Source of the DNA: Choristoneura fumiferana
Lineage: Eukaryota > Arthropoda > Insecta > Lepidoptera > Tortricidae
NCBI RefSeq assembly: GCF_025370935.1
Contig: NC_133481.1
Location: 9,575,038 to 9,639,037 of the forward strand
Direction of reading: 5' to 3'
DNA length: 64,000 nucleotides
In this document: piece after piece, positions 1 through 13,300 of the stretch
How positions within the stretch are numbered: the stretch's first letter is position 1
Layout of the letters: each line of letters starts with the position of its first letter
Notes under the pieces: generated by a model
What the model was told of the DNA's origin: nothing
What the model saw: only the letters and a program-made list of their open reading frames with translations
Databases searched by the model: none
Position numbers and translations under genes: made by a program

Positions 1-821
1 TGGTCGATGTACCTACATATTATGTATATGATTTTAATGAAGGTGAAACGATGAAAAAATTAGTTAAAAGGTCGTTTAACCCTAACATGTGTTTTAAACT
101 AACTTACCTACCCTCGCACTTCAACCCCGTTGCAGATTTAAAAAAAACGTCTTTTAGCTGTATTTTTTGCTTTCTCATTGTAGGTGTTGGTGTATGCTAT
201 TATTTAAATAATTTTAGTGACCAGCAGATTTTTCTTATAACGTACCTAATCCCCACAGCTCCACGTAACCCACGCTCCCAATAAAAAATAAAAAATCAAA
301 ATAAATTTATTTATCTAAGTATGTAAGGAAGTACATATGTACAGACCTTAAACATATAGGACAGTTAGTCCAGTCCGTAATGATAACACTGTAAACACAA
401 TATTTTATCAAACGTGGTTCTTTGCTCCTACACTAGGCATAGCCTGTCTCGTAGGTACCCAATTCAAGCAAGAGTTTGCAAAAATAAGATGTGAACCGTT
501 ATCAATGTTTGACAGAACAAGTATGTTACATTTATTATCCTGTTCTTACATTTTATAATTTTATAATCGCCTTTTGCCCGCGACTCCGTCTGCGTAGAAT
601 TCGTTTATCTCTATATGTATACCGAATTTAATCTAAATCAGTTCAGTGGCTTAGACGTGATGAGGTAACAAACAAACAGACTAACAAACTTTCGTATTAA
701 TAATATACCTAGCTGTTGCCCGCGACTCCGTGCCGTGCGTGTGCTACTGCTTAAGTAGCATAATAGATAAAAAGCAACCTGAGATATGTATTCATAGGAA
801 AAAATCATGTCTAGATTCCTG

Positions 822-896
822 TCCAGCGGTGGTGTAGGGGTTATAGCACGCAGCATGGATTGCTGATTACCTGGGTTCAATTCCCAGCGCTGGTCT
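822..896 (+). repeat. tRNA-like unit, probably a SINE head
   Basis: The stretch folds as a tRNA cloverleaf. The acceptor arms CCAGCG and CGCTGG pair. There is a B-box-like T arm (CTGGG, 7-base loop, CCCAG). A CAGC/GCTG anticodon stem carries the loop ATGGATT, which would read as anticodon GGA. A run of five T follows directly and could stop RNA polymerase III. The acceptor stem is imperfect and a serine tRNA with this anticodon should have a long variable arm, so a tRNA-derived SINE head or a tRNA pseudogene is more likely than a working tRNA gene. Confidence 0.45.
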
Positions 897-1939
897 CTTT
901 TTCTGGTTTTTCTGTACATCCAAGTCTCAGTTTGTATTTTCGCGTAGTATTCGTGTATCGCTAACCCGCGGGAGTTATGCAATTCTCCGTGATAAAAACT
1001 AAACTCCAAACATTTTCACAAACTTTCACATTTATAATATTAGTAGGAAGTAAGATACTAGAGGGATTGATAAAAAAGATTGCCGTGTAATATTTTTGTT
1101 TTTGCACCCAAGTTCGCGCAGGAACCGGGTGATAGCGGTGAAGGTCAAGGGGAGGTTCGCCCGCTCACCCCGACTCCGCGCGCAGGGCCTTGTGCGTCTC
1201 ACATGGAGTTCGCTCTTCGCCACAGACAGCCTTCCAAGAAATATCGCAAATTATCGGAGAATAGCTAGCTACAGTAGCTGGTGATTACCTAGCCCGTTGT
1301 TAATTGTGAAGTGAAATTTTAAAAACAGTCTGCGGTTTTGGCTTGCGGAGTAAGTGGTTTTTTGCTTTACGACATTTTGTATGCTTTTTAGTTTTTACGA
1401 TACTTAAACAAATCTCTTATTTTCTTTTATGGCAATAATTTAAGATTTTCTTTTCTACATCAATAATTCAGTCTTTAGTTAATTTTACGTCTTTTTTTAT
1501 ATTTAAATCTTTTTATCGGTCGGTGTATTTGTATTTTCGCGAATTATTTTTCTAACAATTATGCAGAATACTCATAACTTTGATAATAAAAAAATAACAT
1601 AGAGCATACATTTCAACGTGCAACACGAGTGGCTTAAACGTATTTTGTACGGTTTTATTTTTTTCTGGCTTTTACCCGCGGATTTGCTCCCGTAAAACAA
1701 TTAGATTTGACAGTTGAATTTGAATACTGTATTTTACTAAATTCAAATGGGAATTTCTAAAAGTTCCAAGATCTAATACGGTTGTACAGTGCTCGTATTT
1801 TGCCAGCAATTAAATTTTGGTAGCCGTCTTTTGTCTTAAACGTACATTTTATAATGTTTTCACAATATGATACCTGGAAGGTTGCCTGAAAGAGATCGCT
1901 CTTAAGCGATAAGGCCGCCTATTGCTTACCTTGTAATTT

Positions 1940-2012
1940 TTTCTCTGTGTATCTGTTTTCTGTATAGCTTACTATTTCTGGTGTACAATAAAGAGTCTTT
2001 GTATTGTATTGT
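1940..2012 (+). repeat. LINE/SINE 3' tail ending in TATTG repeats
   Basis: This short block contains an AATAAA-like signal and ends in a TATTG microsatellite tail. The same block recurs near 12700 and 51425, so it is the 3' end of a dispersed retroelement family. No coding part is attached here. Confidence 0.5.
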
Positions 2013-2292
2013 ATGTTACGGAACATACTAGCATTTACTTGCATACATGCTAGATTTTTTTTACAGAAAATTGCAAAAAATAAAATCATTGAAAATTATA
2101 ACTATGTTGCAGGGTAGTGTCTGGATACAAAAAACATATAACTAGCCCGTCAGTTAAGTACTTAGATCATCAAAAAATATTGGAAAAGTATTTTTCCTTT
2201 GTCAATCAAATAAAATGACAAATACAAAACACGCTAAAGTTCGGTAGTGGTTAGAGAACCTGAATACGAAGCTTTAATATGTATTTAAGTAT

Positions 2293-2522
2293 GTATCCAT
2301 ACTTAATATTATAAATGCAAAATGTGTGTGTGTTTGTTTGTATGTTTGTCCGTCTTTCACGTCGAATCGAAGCGACGGATCGACGTGATTTTTGGAATAA
2401 AGATAGTTTATGGGCCAGAGAGTGACATAGGCTACTTTTTATCCCGGAAAAAAGCATAGTTCCTGAGGGAACAGCGCGCGATAACCGAATTCCACGCGGG
2501 CGAAGCCACGGACAAAAGCTAG
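2293..2522 (-). repeat. GC-rich interspersed repeat, inverse of the copy at 14663
   Basis: About 230 bp that match the copy at 14663-14885 in the opposite orientation. Shared landmarks are the edge TAATATTATAAATGC, a central block reading CATAGGCTACTTTTTATCCC, and the end GCGGGCGAAGCC. Shorter relatives lie near 600-720, 2740-2910, 13265-13310, 16710-16920, 47330-47475 and 53430-53545. The family appears non-coding. I cannot assign it to a transposon class from this window alone. Confidence 0.6.
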
Positions 2523-3244
2523 TTTATCTATATAAGTAAGTTTATCCTTTGCCTAGTATCCATATTACAAGCTTTGCTTAGTATGTTACTGCGGAAACAT
2601 ATCAACGTAATATTTACGTTATTAAGCGCAAAATGCGAGTTCGTGAATACGGATAGTCAAATTAGTCAGACGTCAAATAGATAATAATACACACAATGTT
2701 TGAGAAAACACGATTGCGGTTTGTAAGTCTGTTGGTTTGTTTGTTACCTTATCACGTCTAAACCGCTGTGTGAACCAATTTAGATGAAATTCGGTATACA
2801 GATAGTTTGAGTCACGGGAAGGACATAGGATAGTTTTATCCCGGAAAAATACACAGTTCCCGCGGGATATTGATAAATGAATTCGACGTAGACGGAGTCA
2901 CGGGCAACAGGCTAATAGGTAGGTATAATTTAAGTAAGTACATCATTCGGGTGATTAAAACTTCCCTCACTCAGTTGATTGATTATTGAACATAGTTTGT
3001 ACTTATCATTTTGTTTTTCATCGACAAAACAAATAATTAATATTTTATTTATGCACAAAATCTTAAATTTAATATATATCTAACGAGCAATTCTTGTATA
3101 TATATATATAATCAGAATCTCGGAATTGGCTCCAGCGATTTCGATGAAATTTGGTACGTAGGGGTTTTCGGGGATGACAAATTGATCTAGCGTGGTCTTA
3201 TCTCTGGGAAAACGCTTGTTAACGTTTTAGCCCGAGCAAAGAGC

Positions 3245-3425
3245 CCGCAGGTTTGTGCAGGTTTCCTCACGATGTTTTCCTTCACCGTAAAGCTCGTGGT
3301 AAATTTCAATTGTAATTCCGCACATGAATTTCGAAAAACTCAGAGGTGCGAGCCGGGGTTTGAACCCACGATCCTCTATCTGCTTGAGAGGCGATAGGTC
3401 AAACAACTAGGCCACCACGGCAGGT
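3245..3425 (-). repeat. tRNA-derived SINE, minus orientation
   Basis: Read on the minus strand this begins with a tRNA-like head (GCCGTGGTGGCCTAG) and has a B-box-like stretch, GTGGGTTCAAACCCC. It continues into a body with TTTACGGTGAAGGAAAA-type sequence on the complementary strand. The body matches the plus-orientation copy at 11255-11535. Confidence 0.6.
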
Positions 3426-4334
3426 TAACTATATTCACGCATAAATCGATCACAGAAAGAAACCCAATTCTTATATCTCTGAAAAATATAGTAGGTAACA
3501 CAAAGGCTTAGAATGAAATTTAAACCGCAACGATCTATAATTAGTCACTTAGCTAAAATATGTCAGGTATTGTGTCTCAATGTTACCTACTCGCATGCGT
3601 CATGGTCTCATTCCTTAAGAAGATAATGAGTCTTGAGCGGATAATAGCAGTTGATTAGTTGACTTCGACAATTAACTGCGAGGCTTGGCCTGTAATTTGC
3701 GCTAATTTAAGGAATATTTACTTAGTTATTACCTCATTTACTGTAAACGAGGAGTTCCCAAGCGATTATAGCCCAAGCTCGTAAGCTTTTGATACAAGAA
3801 CTAAATGATGTTTCTATTTATATGTGCTTAACCGAATAGCTCGTTATAAACTTCAAATTAATCACTCATGCTTAACTCACGCAATGATGCTAGGTTCGAA
3901 CTTTCAACCTAGGACTCACGACTCAAGAGACGCTAGGGACATAGTAGCAGCATGCAATACTCATGCATGAGAATTTGCCATCGACAAGGCAGTCTCCACA
4001 AACAAACGAACGGTTTCTGCCAACACATAAGCATAGCATAAGGCTAATACGCTTATATACCTACGAGCTTATATACGCTGCAACACGATAACATCTTGTC
4101 TTCTGTGAAATTAACATCTTTGCTCTACCTTGAGTTACCAAATATTCCAACATTTCCTTGCAAATAGTCCAACATTAGGCATTTAGACTGGAGGCTGTTT
4201 TGTCGATGAGTTTGGTGTTACATTCGAATTTATTTTGAAATTCATTCATGCTTACTACTTATCCATAGCCAAACTGTACCTGTTAAGTAATAAATTAAGT
4301 TCTTAATTCGCCATTCCGCAGTTTTCATTGCAAA

Positions 4335-7300
4335 ATGATGACCAGTGAGGACAAATTGTACCCAAACTGTGACTCCTCCATCTGGCTTCGGTCCTGCGAG
4401 AAAGAGGTCACTGAACCGCTCGAAGGAGATGTTACAGGTGATGTTGGCCTCGATACAATTCTAAAACGTCAAGGGGAAGAAGGCTTCTTCCCTTTTGCTA
4501 GCCTGAACAATAACAACAACGCCCATCAAGCACGCAATTCCTAACATTAAGTAAAAATCATTCAACATGTCCATCCATCTTTCGGGCTAAACTCGATTTA
4601 AGACGTGAGTTATCCGGGTCATTATATTTAATATAAGTTAATGTGTCTACTCGAATAATTATTCATGATAGACATATATTGTAATAATGTTAATTAACGA
4701 TTTTTAAAGAAAATAAAAGTCTATCACGCATAATTATTGGATTAGACACATTAACTTATATATTAAGTAATTTATTGAATCAGACATTACTTTGCGGAGG
4801 TCCATAACAATGAACTAAAAGAATTTCCTCGCTCACCCGCGACGTTATGATAGCCAAACTTATGCAAACTAATGTACTCTAGACTTTGTAACCGCAAAGA
4901 TAAGGTGGATAAAACAATCGGGTGTATACAAGCTCACTTGTAATTATTGCAGTAAAGTATATGTAGGTCAGACAGGTCGCAGTTTCAGTTAAGTGACGGA
5001 AAATATAGTTCCCTTTATATATTAAGAAGAGTACTATCAGACCACATTTTTAATTTTCATTCAATTTTTATGGAAAAATCTAGAAAACTAACAAAAATGC
5101 AACGTTGCCAGCTCAGCAGGTATAAACGTTCTTAAACTTTTGAGTACATTAAAGTATAATAGCACTAACTAAATATAATAATAGCATTAGAATTAGCGCT
5201 CCTCAACTATGTACTTGAAGTAGCCCCCCGTGTGATCTGTTTGTGACCAAGATAGCGAGACTGGAGATTGAACGGAGGAGAAAGCTAAAAAAATGCAGGA
5301 TGAGTGAGTTGCGTGTCACTAATTTTTAGTTAGTACGTAATTAATTTTAAGTATCAAATGTAACGCTATGTTGTCAAAAGTCATATAATCGCCAACACAT
5401 TATACGTTTGATCATCTATGAACCTACGACCTACACTCGTGGCTTTTTCTTTGTCAAACAACGCACTTGTCGTCCGAAAAAGAAAGATCGCCCAAAAAGA
5501 CTGGTTTAAAATTTTACTATCCTAATATATTTTCTTGTTATCAGGTGAAATCCCAACATGGGTGCGTGGAACTCTGTTGCGGAACGGGCCCGGCTCGCTT
5601 AAAGTTGGTTCCATGCGGTTTGGCCATCTCTTTGACAGTTCTGCTTTACTTCACAGGTGACAATATTCTAGATTACACACCAGCAGGAAAACATTCACTG
5701 TTGAATAGACTAATTTTATGGATTTTATTTCAAATAGTCAGTATCCACTGTATTTGATAGAAACAATTTTAACACTTTTGCCTGACGATAAAGAATTTTA
5801 GGAAATAATTTTCTGACGGGACCCTCCCATAGATCGCTCTCTACCTCGAGATTTTTCTCGTTTCTATTGGCTGAAAGTCCATAGTTTATTGGGTCCAAGG
5901 ATTCTCATTCTACGTATGTATATACATAGGCTGGACGATGATGACGGTACTGATGAGTTTATTGTGGTCCTGTGACTTCAGATTTGCGATACACGATGGA
6001 CGGGCCACATACCAGTGCCGTTTTCTACAGTCCAACACATACAAACGCAACCAGGCGGAGCGTCGTATCGTATTCTCGGAGTTTGGGACCAGTGCGGTGC
6101 CTGACCCGTGCCATACCATCTTTGACAGGTGAATAGGATATTACCTATTATTTCAGATTATTTCCATCATTTTCTTATTTTCTTCGAACTTAAAGCTAAA
6201 TTTTTCTATAGCAGATTTAAATTGGGCTTACTTACCGAACAGATTTTTTTAATGTTTTGCGGTTATTTTCACTAGATATATTTGTTACGGGACGTAGACC
6301 GAGACTTTGATTACCACTGAGATGAGCTTTTCAAAATTTCGAACTTTTTCGCAATGGCTGTCTTGGCTTGCACTTCTTATGCGCTGGCTCAGTCTGGGTC
6401 GAGAATTAGATATATAAAGTCATTTTAAACTATTTATTATTATTATTTTTGTCAGATAAAAAGGAAAGTGATATTCTATTTTAAACAGTTAGCGAGAGCG
6501 GCAGGGATACGTAATATCTATGAATGTGTGCTATACTTAAACATAGTAACTACGATGACTACTGCCTCCGACATGGGGCATGCGTCAATAATAGACCTTG
6601 TCTTTATTTTTATCACATTAAAAAAAACTGTTTATTTCAATCAAAATTGCAAAATTAACTTGATTAACCCTAGCTTCTAATCTTAAATTAAAAAGATTTT
6701 TTGTGTTAAGGAGTCTCTAAAATTTGAAAAATTGCGACAGATCCTAAAAACCAAAGCCATTGGCCACTCTATGTTAAGTAGTGAGTAGAAGTGATCGAGG
6801 TGTATAGGCATCAGAACCGATCTCGATTGCGATATACGATACAACCGCTTGTCCTTCAGTATTGGTTAATCTTAATGCTGCTTTACCTATAGACATATTG
6901 TATATCTGTGTACAGGTACACTAACAGACGACGTATAGTTGAAAATTTTAGACTCTTTGAAATGTTTTAATATAAAATCTTTTTTTTAGAGTTGCGGCAA
7001 TTTTCAATCCAGGAGAGTCGTTGTCGGACAATGCTATGATTTCTGTGTACCCTTTCGGAGATGAAATGTACGCGTTCACAGAGGGACCAGTGATTCACAG
7101 GTATTTATCATCTGATTAAGAAAAACTGGCCAGAACAGGTTTCGTATCACCGAATATATATAATTTATGGCCAAGTGGTTGGAGAACCTGACTACGAAGC
7201 TTGAGGTGCCGGGTTCGATTCCCGACCGGGGCAGATATTTGTGTGAATAACACGAATGTTTGTTCTCGGGTCTTGGATGTTTAATGTATTTATCTATATA

Positions 7301-10300
7301 AGTATGTTTATCCGTTGCCTAGTATCCATAGTACAAGCTTTGCTTAGTTTGGGACTAGGTCAATTGGTTGATATTTATTAATCATGCAAAAATACGTAAA
7401 AAAGCATTTACTGTATTAGGAACCCGTTAATTTTCAATTTTATTATATATATATTTTTATCTTATTTCAGGATAGACCCGGTTACCCTGGATACTTTGGA
7501 GCGCAAAAACCTCAGCAAGAGCCTGGCTCTAGTTAACCACACCTCGCACCCGCACGTTATGCCAAACGGTAAGATGAAATGCGTGTGACGTTCTGAGCAG
7601 GGATGAAGTGAAGAGTGAAAGCGTGCAAATTTCCATTAAGTACATCATCACAAGGGGTTTCGAACCTATTGAATATTTACCGCATATTATTTATTAAAAC
7701 TTTTTTAACATAGGACATATGTTTACTTGTGAATTTTTCGATCCATTTTCTGTGGTCGGATTGACTTGAAATTTAGTATACATACGTTACGTAGGTTAGA
7801 TGACAATTCAAGTACAGTCAGCAATAAAAACTGGTATTAAAATGAAATTAAAAATGTATTTTTTTCTTAAAGTTTGTCTGCACACAAATGTTTAACGCAT
7901 TTTTTTTAATGATTGCAGGTGACGTATTCAACGTGGGCATGGCAGTTGTGAAGGGACGGATTCAGCATGTCGTAGTAAAGTTTCCATTCACCGAAAAAGG
8001 TAAAACAATAATTAAGTACAAATAACTAATATTGATGGGATTGACTTGAAATTAGGCACAGATATGCAGTTTAGATGCAGCAACAATAATTAGATGGACT
8101 TTGTTCAGCAGTGGACGACTTCCAGCTGATGATGATGATGTGATGATGACAATAATTGAGTAAAAATTAGATGAGGGCGTCATCTATTTCGCAGCTGTCA
8201 GTTTATTGGCGTAAAATTCTTAAATCAGGCAATAAAAAAAAAAGTTTCCGTCGCCAAAAAGCGGAATCCTCACTTTTTTGTCTGTACTTATAGGTCTGTT
8301 TGTCACGGCTCTATTTCTCAAGAATGCGTAGAGTTATCGAGCTAAAATTAATATCATATACACTATTCTGGTACCCTTTGAAGCAGTGAAAACATCAAAC
8401 TTCTAAATTAACGCAATCCGAAGATACAGTCATTAAAAAGGTGTTTCCATACAAATGGTCCAGAAATCAAAACCTAGGTACAAATTTCTTCTTTTCTTCC
8501 AGTTGTCACAGATATTTGAAATTTCAGATATTTGAAAGCTCTTATAGCACAACTGAAAAAAAAGTTTGAAATAATATATTTTTTTGTGTCTGTCTGTCAA
8601 TTTAATAATAATAACCAATCTAAAATAACCCCACACGCGTAGGTATATTTTACTTAGGAGCACAGAATAAATAATACTACTGCAGGGCTCTAACTCTGGA
8701 TAGATATCTACCTACAACATTGCAGTTACCTACAATTTTTTTACTGTTGTACCTATCCACCTACTTCTTTGACTAATTCTGAAGTGCCTACTTTTCAGGT
8801 GACATGTTTGAGAGGGCCCACGTAGTTGGCACAATGAAACCAAGATGGCCGCTTCATCCTGCTTACATGCATACCTTTGGTAGGTATTAGTATTTTATCA
8901 TCAAAAGTATGCTTCTAATTTTCTATCAAAAAAATGCGAAATTAGGCACAGCTAGTTTGTAACTTCGATTAAAACAAGATATTGTTTATCCCGTAATGTT
9001 GCATAGGTAACGCAAGATAGCTATATAAAGAGATTCGTCGATGATTCTTTTCTTTTTTTTAAGATAGGGAGAAAACGAGTATAAATATAATAAATAGATT
9101 CAGGCCCGGCGTTCGTTATCGGCACGGCAAAGCACGCGATCCTTCGGAATATCTACCTGCAGGCGCTCACTAAGGGCAATTATTGCCGAAGCATCCTTCC
9201 GAGGTGTGCTTAGGCATGCCGAGGCTACCGAACCATGCAAATAGCATGCGCCGGGCCTAACGGGTACTAGATAATAATCAGGTATTTTAAATATAGTAAT
9301 GTATAACAACATTAACAACAGTGATTATTGTTTGTCTAGGTGTGACGGAGAACTATTTCGTGATAGTGGAGCAGCCGCTATCGGTGTCGCTGATGGGCGT
9401 GGTGCGCAACCAGCTCGCGAACAAGCCGCTCGCCGCCAGCCTGCGGTGGTACTCCCAATACGAGGTCAGTTTAGGAATGGTTCAGCTGACGGTCTCTACT
9501 CACTACACTGTATCAGCCATGACCGTAATAGGAACACTTCAGGAAAGCAATGTCAAACGCATGACTTGCGACGGCGACGGTTGGTTACGAGACGTGCTAG
9601 TGGGCATAGTCGCATACTTTTCGATACAAAGAATTTATTTTTGCCCGACACGTTGCTATTGGTCATGGTGTGATACGGTGTAATGGGTAGAGACCTTAAC
9701 CCATATTATAAAAACATTTGATCTGATGTATTGTATTGATGGTGTATTTTATCCCTTTACGGCCAAGAAACTGTTTTTCCGTTTTTTTTTAAATGTCAAT
9801 TAATTGTGGTTCGCGAAAAGATGATTCAAGCGCGTTCAGGATAGTTGCACGATCGTATCGAGCCGGCCGGAAAGGGGTTATCTACTTACATTATGTACCT
9901 ATATGTATTATACCTATGCTTTTGATTCACATACTTTGGTCAATGGACTAGACCTTGAAAGGAACTAAAGTCTAGATCGCTTTTACTTTTGAGCGCTGAA
10001 CGAAGCATTTTTAAATAATATTTTTCTTTCAGACTCACATAGTTCTTATAAGTCGGAAAACAGGCAAAGAAGTGACAAGATACCGCACGGACACGCTATT
10101 CTATCTCCACATCATCAACGCATTTGAGCAGGACGGAAGACTGGTGGTCGATTTGTGTGCATACAATGATGCTAAAGTTATAGATGCGATGTACATACAG
10201 GCTATCGAAGTGAGTGACTACATTAATTGTAGGTATCTTCTTAGAAATAAATGATAATCATGATAATGCTATTGTGAATTAGCAAGTTTTCTTTGTAATT

Positions 10301-13300
10301 TTAGCGTATCTTTCATAACTATAATAGTTAAAAAAATATTTTGTTAAAATATTAGAACATACCTTAATAAATAAGCCTATACCTACTTACCCCAAACTAT
10401 ATTTTTAATGGCGGTTGTCAGAAAATAAGTTTTTGCTAATAATGTCACTTTTAATACAAGCTTTTTTTGCTGACTGTAGGTAATTTTTGTTGACTGTACT
10501 TGCACTGTCATCTAAACGATAAATTGCGGTTTCAAAATTCAAGTTGATGCCATTAACCCTTGAGGAGTTCCATCCTACGGAGACGATCCGGGCTGGATCG
10601 CCAGGAAGACGCTACCAGATTGTCATGCATTGTCATTGTCATTGTCTTGCCTCAATTATTGTTTCAGTCCATGCAAAGTAACGCGGACTACGCAGACTGG
10701 TTCCGTGGCAGGCCCAAGAGGCTTGACATAACGCTGGGCTCCCCTCGTCTTACCAAGTTCAAACCCAAACTGTTAGCCGATCTCGGCTGTGAGACACCTA
10801 GGATACACTACGATATTTACAATGGCATGTATCCATCCACTTTAAGTAATATTTTAATGCGACTGGTGCTTATATGATTGAATGAGGTCTACCTTAACGG
10901 TTGAAATATCGCTAGACGGCGTTAGTATCGTGAGGTTCTCTTGACGGGGGTGGGGGGGGGGGCACTATTTACCGGCCCGAATAATACCGACATGGAAATA
11001 CAGACTCGATTGTTCCCGTACACGCCCATACAAACTCACGTCAAGACCGTTGACGTTACGGTCTTGCTTGCAATTGGCTCATTAAGTAAAATATGCAATC
11101 ATTAAGTTAAATGTGCCATGTACTGAACACAGAACACGCTCGGTACTCCACCCATAATCGGTGTCCACCCCGCTGCCCGCCGGCGACCTGCCCGGAGCGT
11201 ATAGGCCAAAACTCTAAAAGAAATTATTGATAATCTTAGCTAATAGGTCCTTATACTGGGTTCAACCGCACTGCCGAGAGAGCTAGGCCTCTTGATAATA
11301 TAGCTAATGATGACTGGGTTCAAACCCGGGCTCGCACCTCTGAGTTTTTGAAATTCATGTGCGAAATTTACCACGAGCTTTACGGTGAAGGAAAACATCG
11401 TGAGGAAACCTACACATACCTGCAAAGTAATTGAATGATGTGTGTTCCCAATCCGCACTGGACCCGCGTGGGAACTAGGGCCCAAGCCATTCTGAGAGCA
11501 GGCCTGTGCCCAGCAGTGGGCCGTATGTAGACTGAGATAACTACAGATTATAGTACTAAGAATATTAATTTATTTTTACAGGAAAGCCGTATCGCTTCTT
11601 CTATGCCATAAGTTCTGACGTCGATGTGGAAAACCCTGGATTGGTAAGTTACTCGTTTATTATGCTTTAATAAATTGTTATGATGAGCAGAAATAAATAT
11701 TTAGCTCTTTTCATTAGCCGTACCTATTGCTATTTTTCCGGAATGTTCCTTTATATTCTATTTGTTCTAAGATGATTCAAATGACACATGATGCTTATGT
11801 AACTTTGCGAGGTGGTAACAATTTTTTTCTTTTTTCCAACCGAGATATAATGCTTGAAAAAATGAAATCACATTAAAACTGCTGATTGTTGTAATATTTG
11901 AACTCAAATTTGCTAACAAATTGTTAAGTTAGGTACTGCGTAGGCACTGTGTTATATTAACTTACCTACTTCTTTTAAAGAACGCCCTTACAATTTGGTT
12001 TCAATAGGCCGCAATTGCTAGATGAGGGTTATCGGTAAAAATAAAAGCGGTAAAATAAACGAACTTATTATTAGTTTGCTTGATTGTTCGTCTGAGTCGG
12101 AAAGTGACAGTCCAAGTGTTGAATAAATTATATTTTAAAATTCAAATAAGACTTTCAGTTCGATAGCGTAACGTTTAAACCAACAAATAATGCTATTGCC
12201 ACTTTTAGCACTAGGTACGTGCAAAAGTATCGATAGTTTGCGTAACAGTAGGAGGGACTCTAGTTACGTCAGTTTGGCATCTGTCATTTGAATCATGTTA
12301 GAACAAATATAATATAGTGTTCCGGAAATGAGATCATCTGTCTGTCTCTTTCACTTGTATGCTAACTAGGTGGTGGAAAGTGCCCTGAAGCATGGAGTAA
12401 TTTTTGATTTACCGTTATAATGTGTTAGGTCTTTCTCCAGAACGGCCTGAAAATAGATTTCAGCAACCAAAATTACAACAAACAAAATTAAATGTGGACC
12501 CTACTCTAACGAGCTAAGAATCCCAATTGCTTTTACGGCTACTTTATGTAGGTATTAATGCGATCACGAGTCGCGCGGCACGCATTCGGAATCGCCACGT
12601 TTTCACCACTTCTTTCTGTCACACGGCATAACACGAGGCTAGAAAGAGATGGTGAATGCGATCGCGATTATCAGCGCATTAGACAGTTCGGCCTTTGATC
12701 TAACTGATGTATCGCTTACTATTTCTGGTGCACAATAAAGAGCCATTGTATTGTATTGTAGGTACGTAGTACCAACACATTTTACACTTTATATATTTTT
12801 TTGATATAATGATTTGTCTTCTGTAGATCATCAAAGTGGATACGCTGACAGGCGAAATCAAAACGTGGTGCGACGGCAACTGTTACCCCAGTGAGCCTAT
12901 CTTCCTACCAAGACCAGGCGCTAAGGTATCTACCTGCATCGATAGCAAATATCTTCCACATCGTTTTTACATGAAACATTTTATGCGTCACTGGTTCGCT
13001 ACAACCAAATATCATAATACCATGTTCTTAGTTCGTCGCAATACTTCTAGAACAGTTGTCGGTTTATCTGTGCGTTTGCTCACGCTAACCCCAGAAACAG
13101 CTTAACCTAGAGATGCGGTTTTCACTAATGTGTTGTCGTTTCCTTGGATTAACATTTAGTGTTTATTTCATTTGAATGGTTCACAAAATAAAAAAGATAA
13201 GACACTTTAAAGAATTTTATCGAATACTTTGGAAGAATCGTAGTTGCAGATTTCGCAAAACACGTAGGCTACTTTTTATCCCGGTATTCCCATTTCCCAC

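Larger units (their letters stand above)
1..4334. other. Repeat-rich flank upstream of ninaB
   Basis: I see no convincing gene here. Open frames are short and lack splice context or family motifs. The stretch holds fragments of several interspersed repeats, described separately where they can be delimited: a tRNA-like unit near 822, a LINE-like tail near 1940, a GC-rich repeat at 2293-2522 with a relative near 2740-2910, and a SINE near 3245. A candidate splice acceptor (ttccgcag) ends at 4320, so the first visible ninaB coding exon may be preceded by a 5' exon that I could not place in this flank. Confidence 0.6.
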
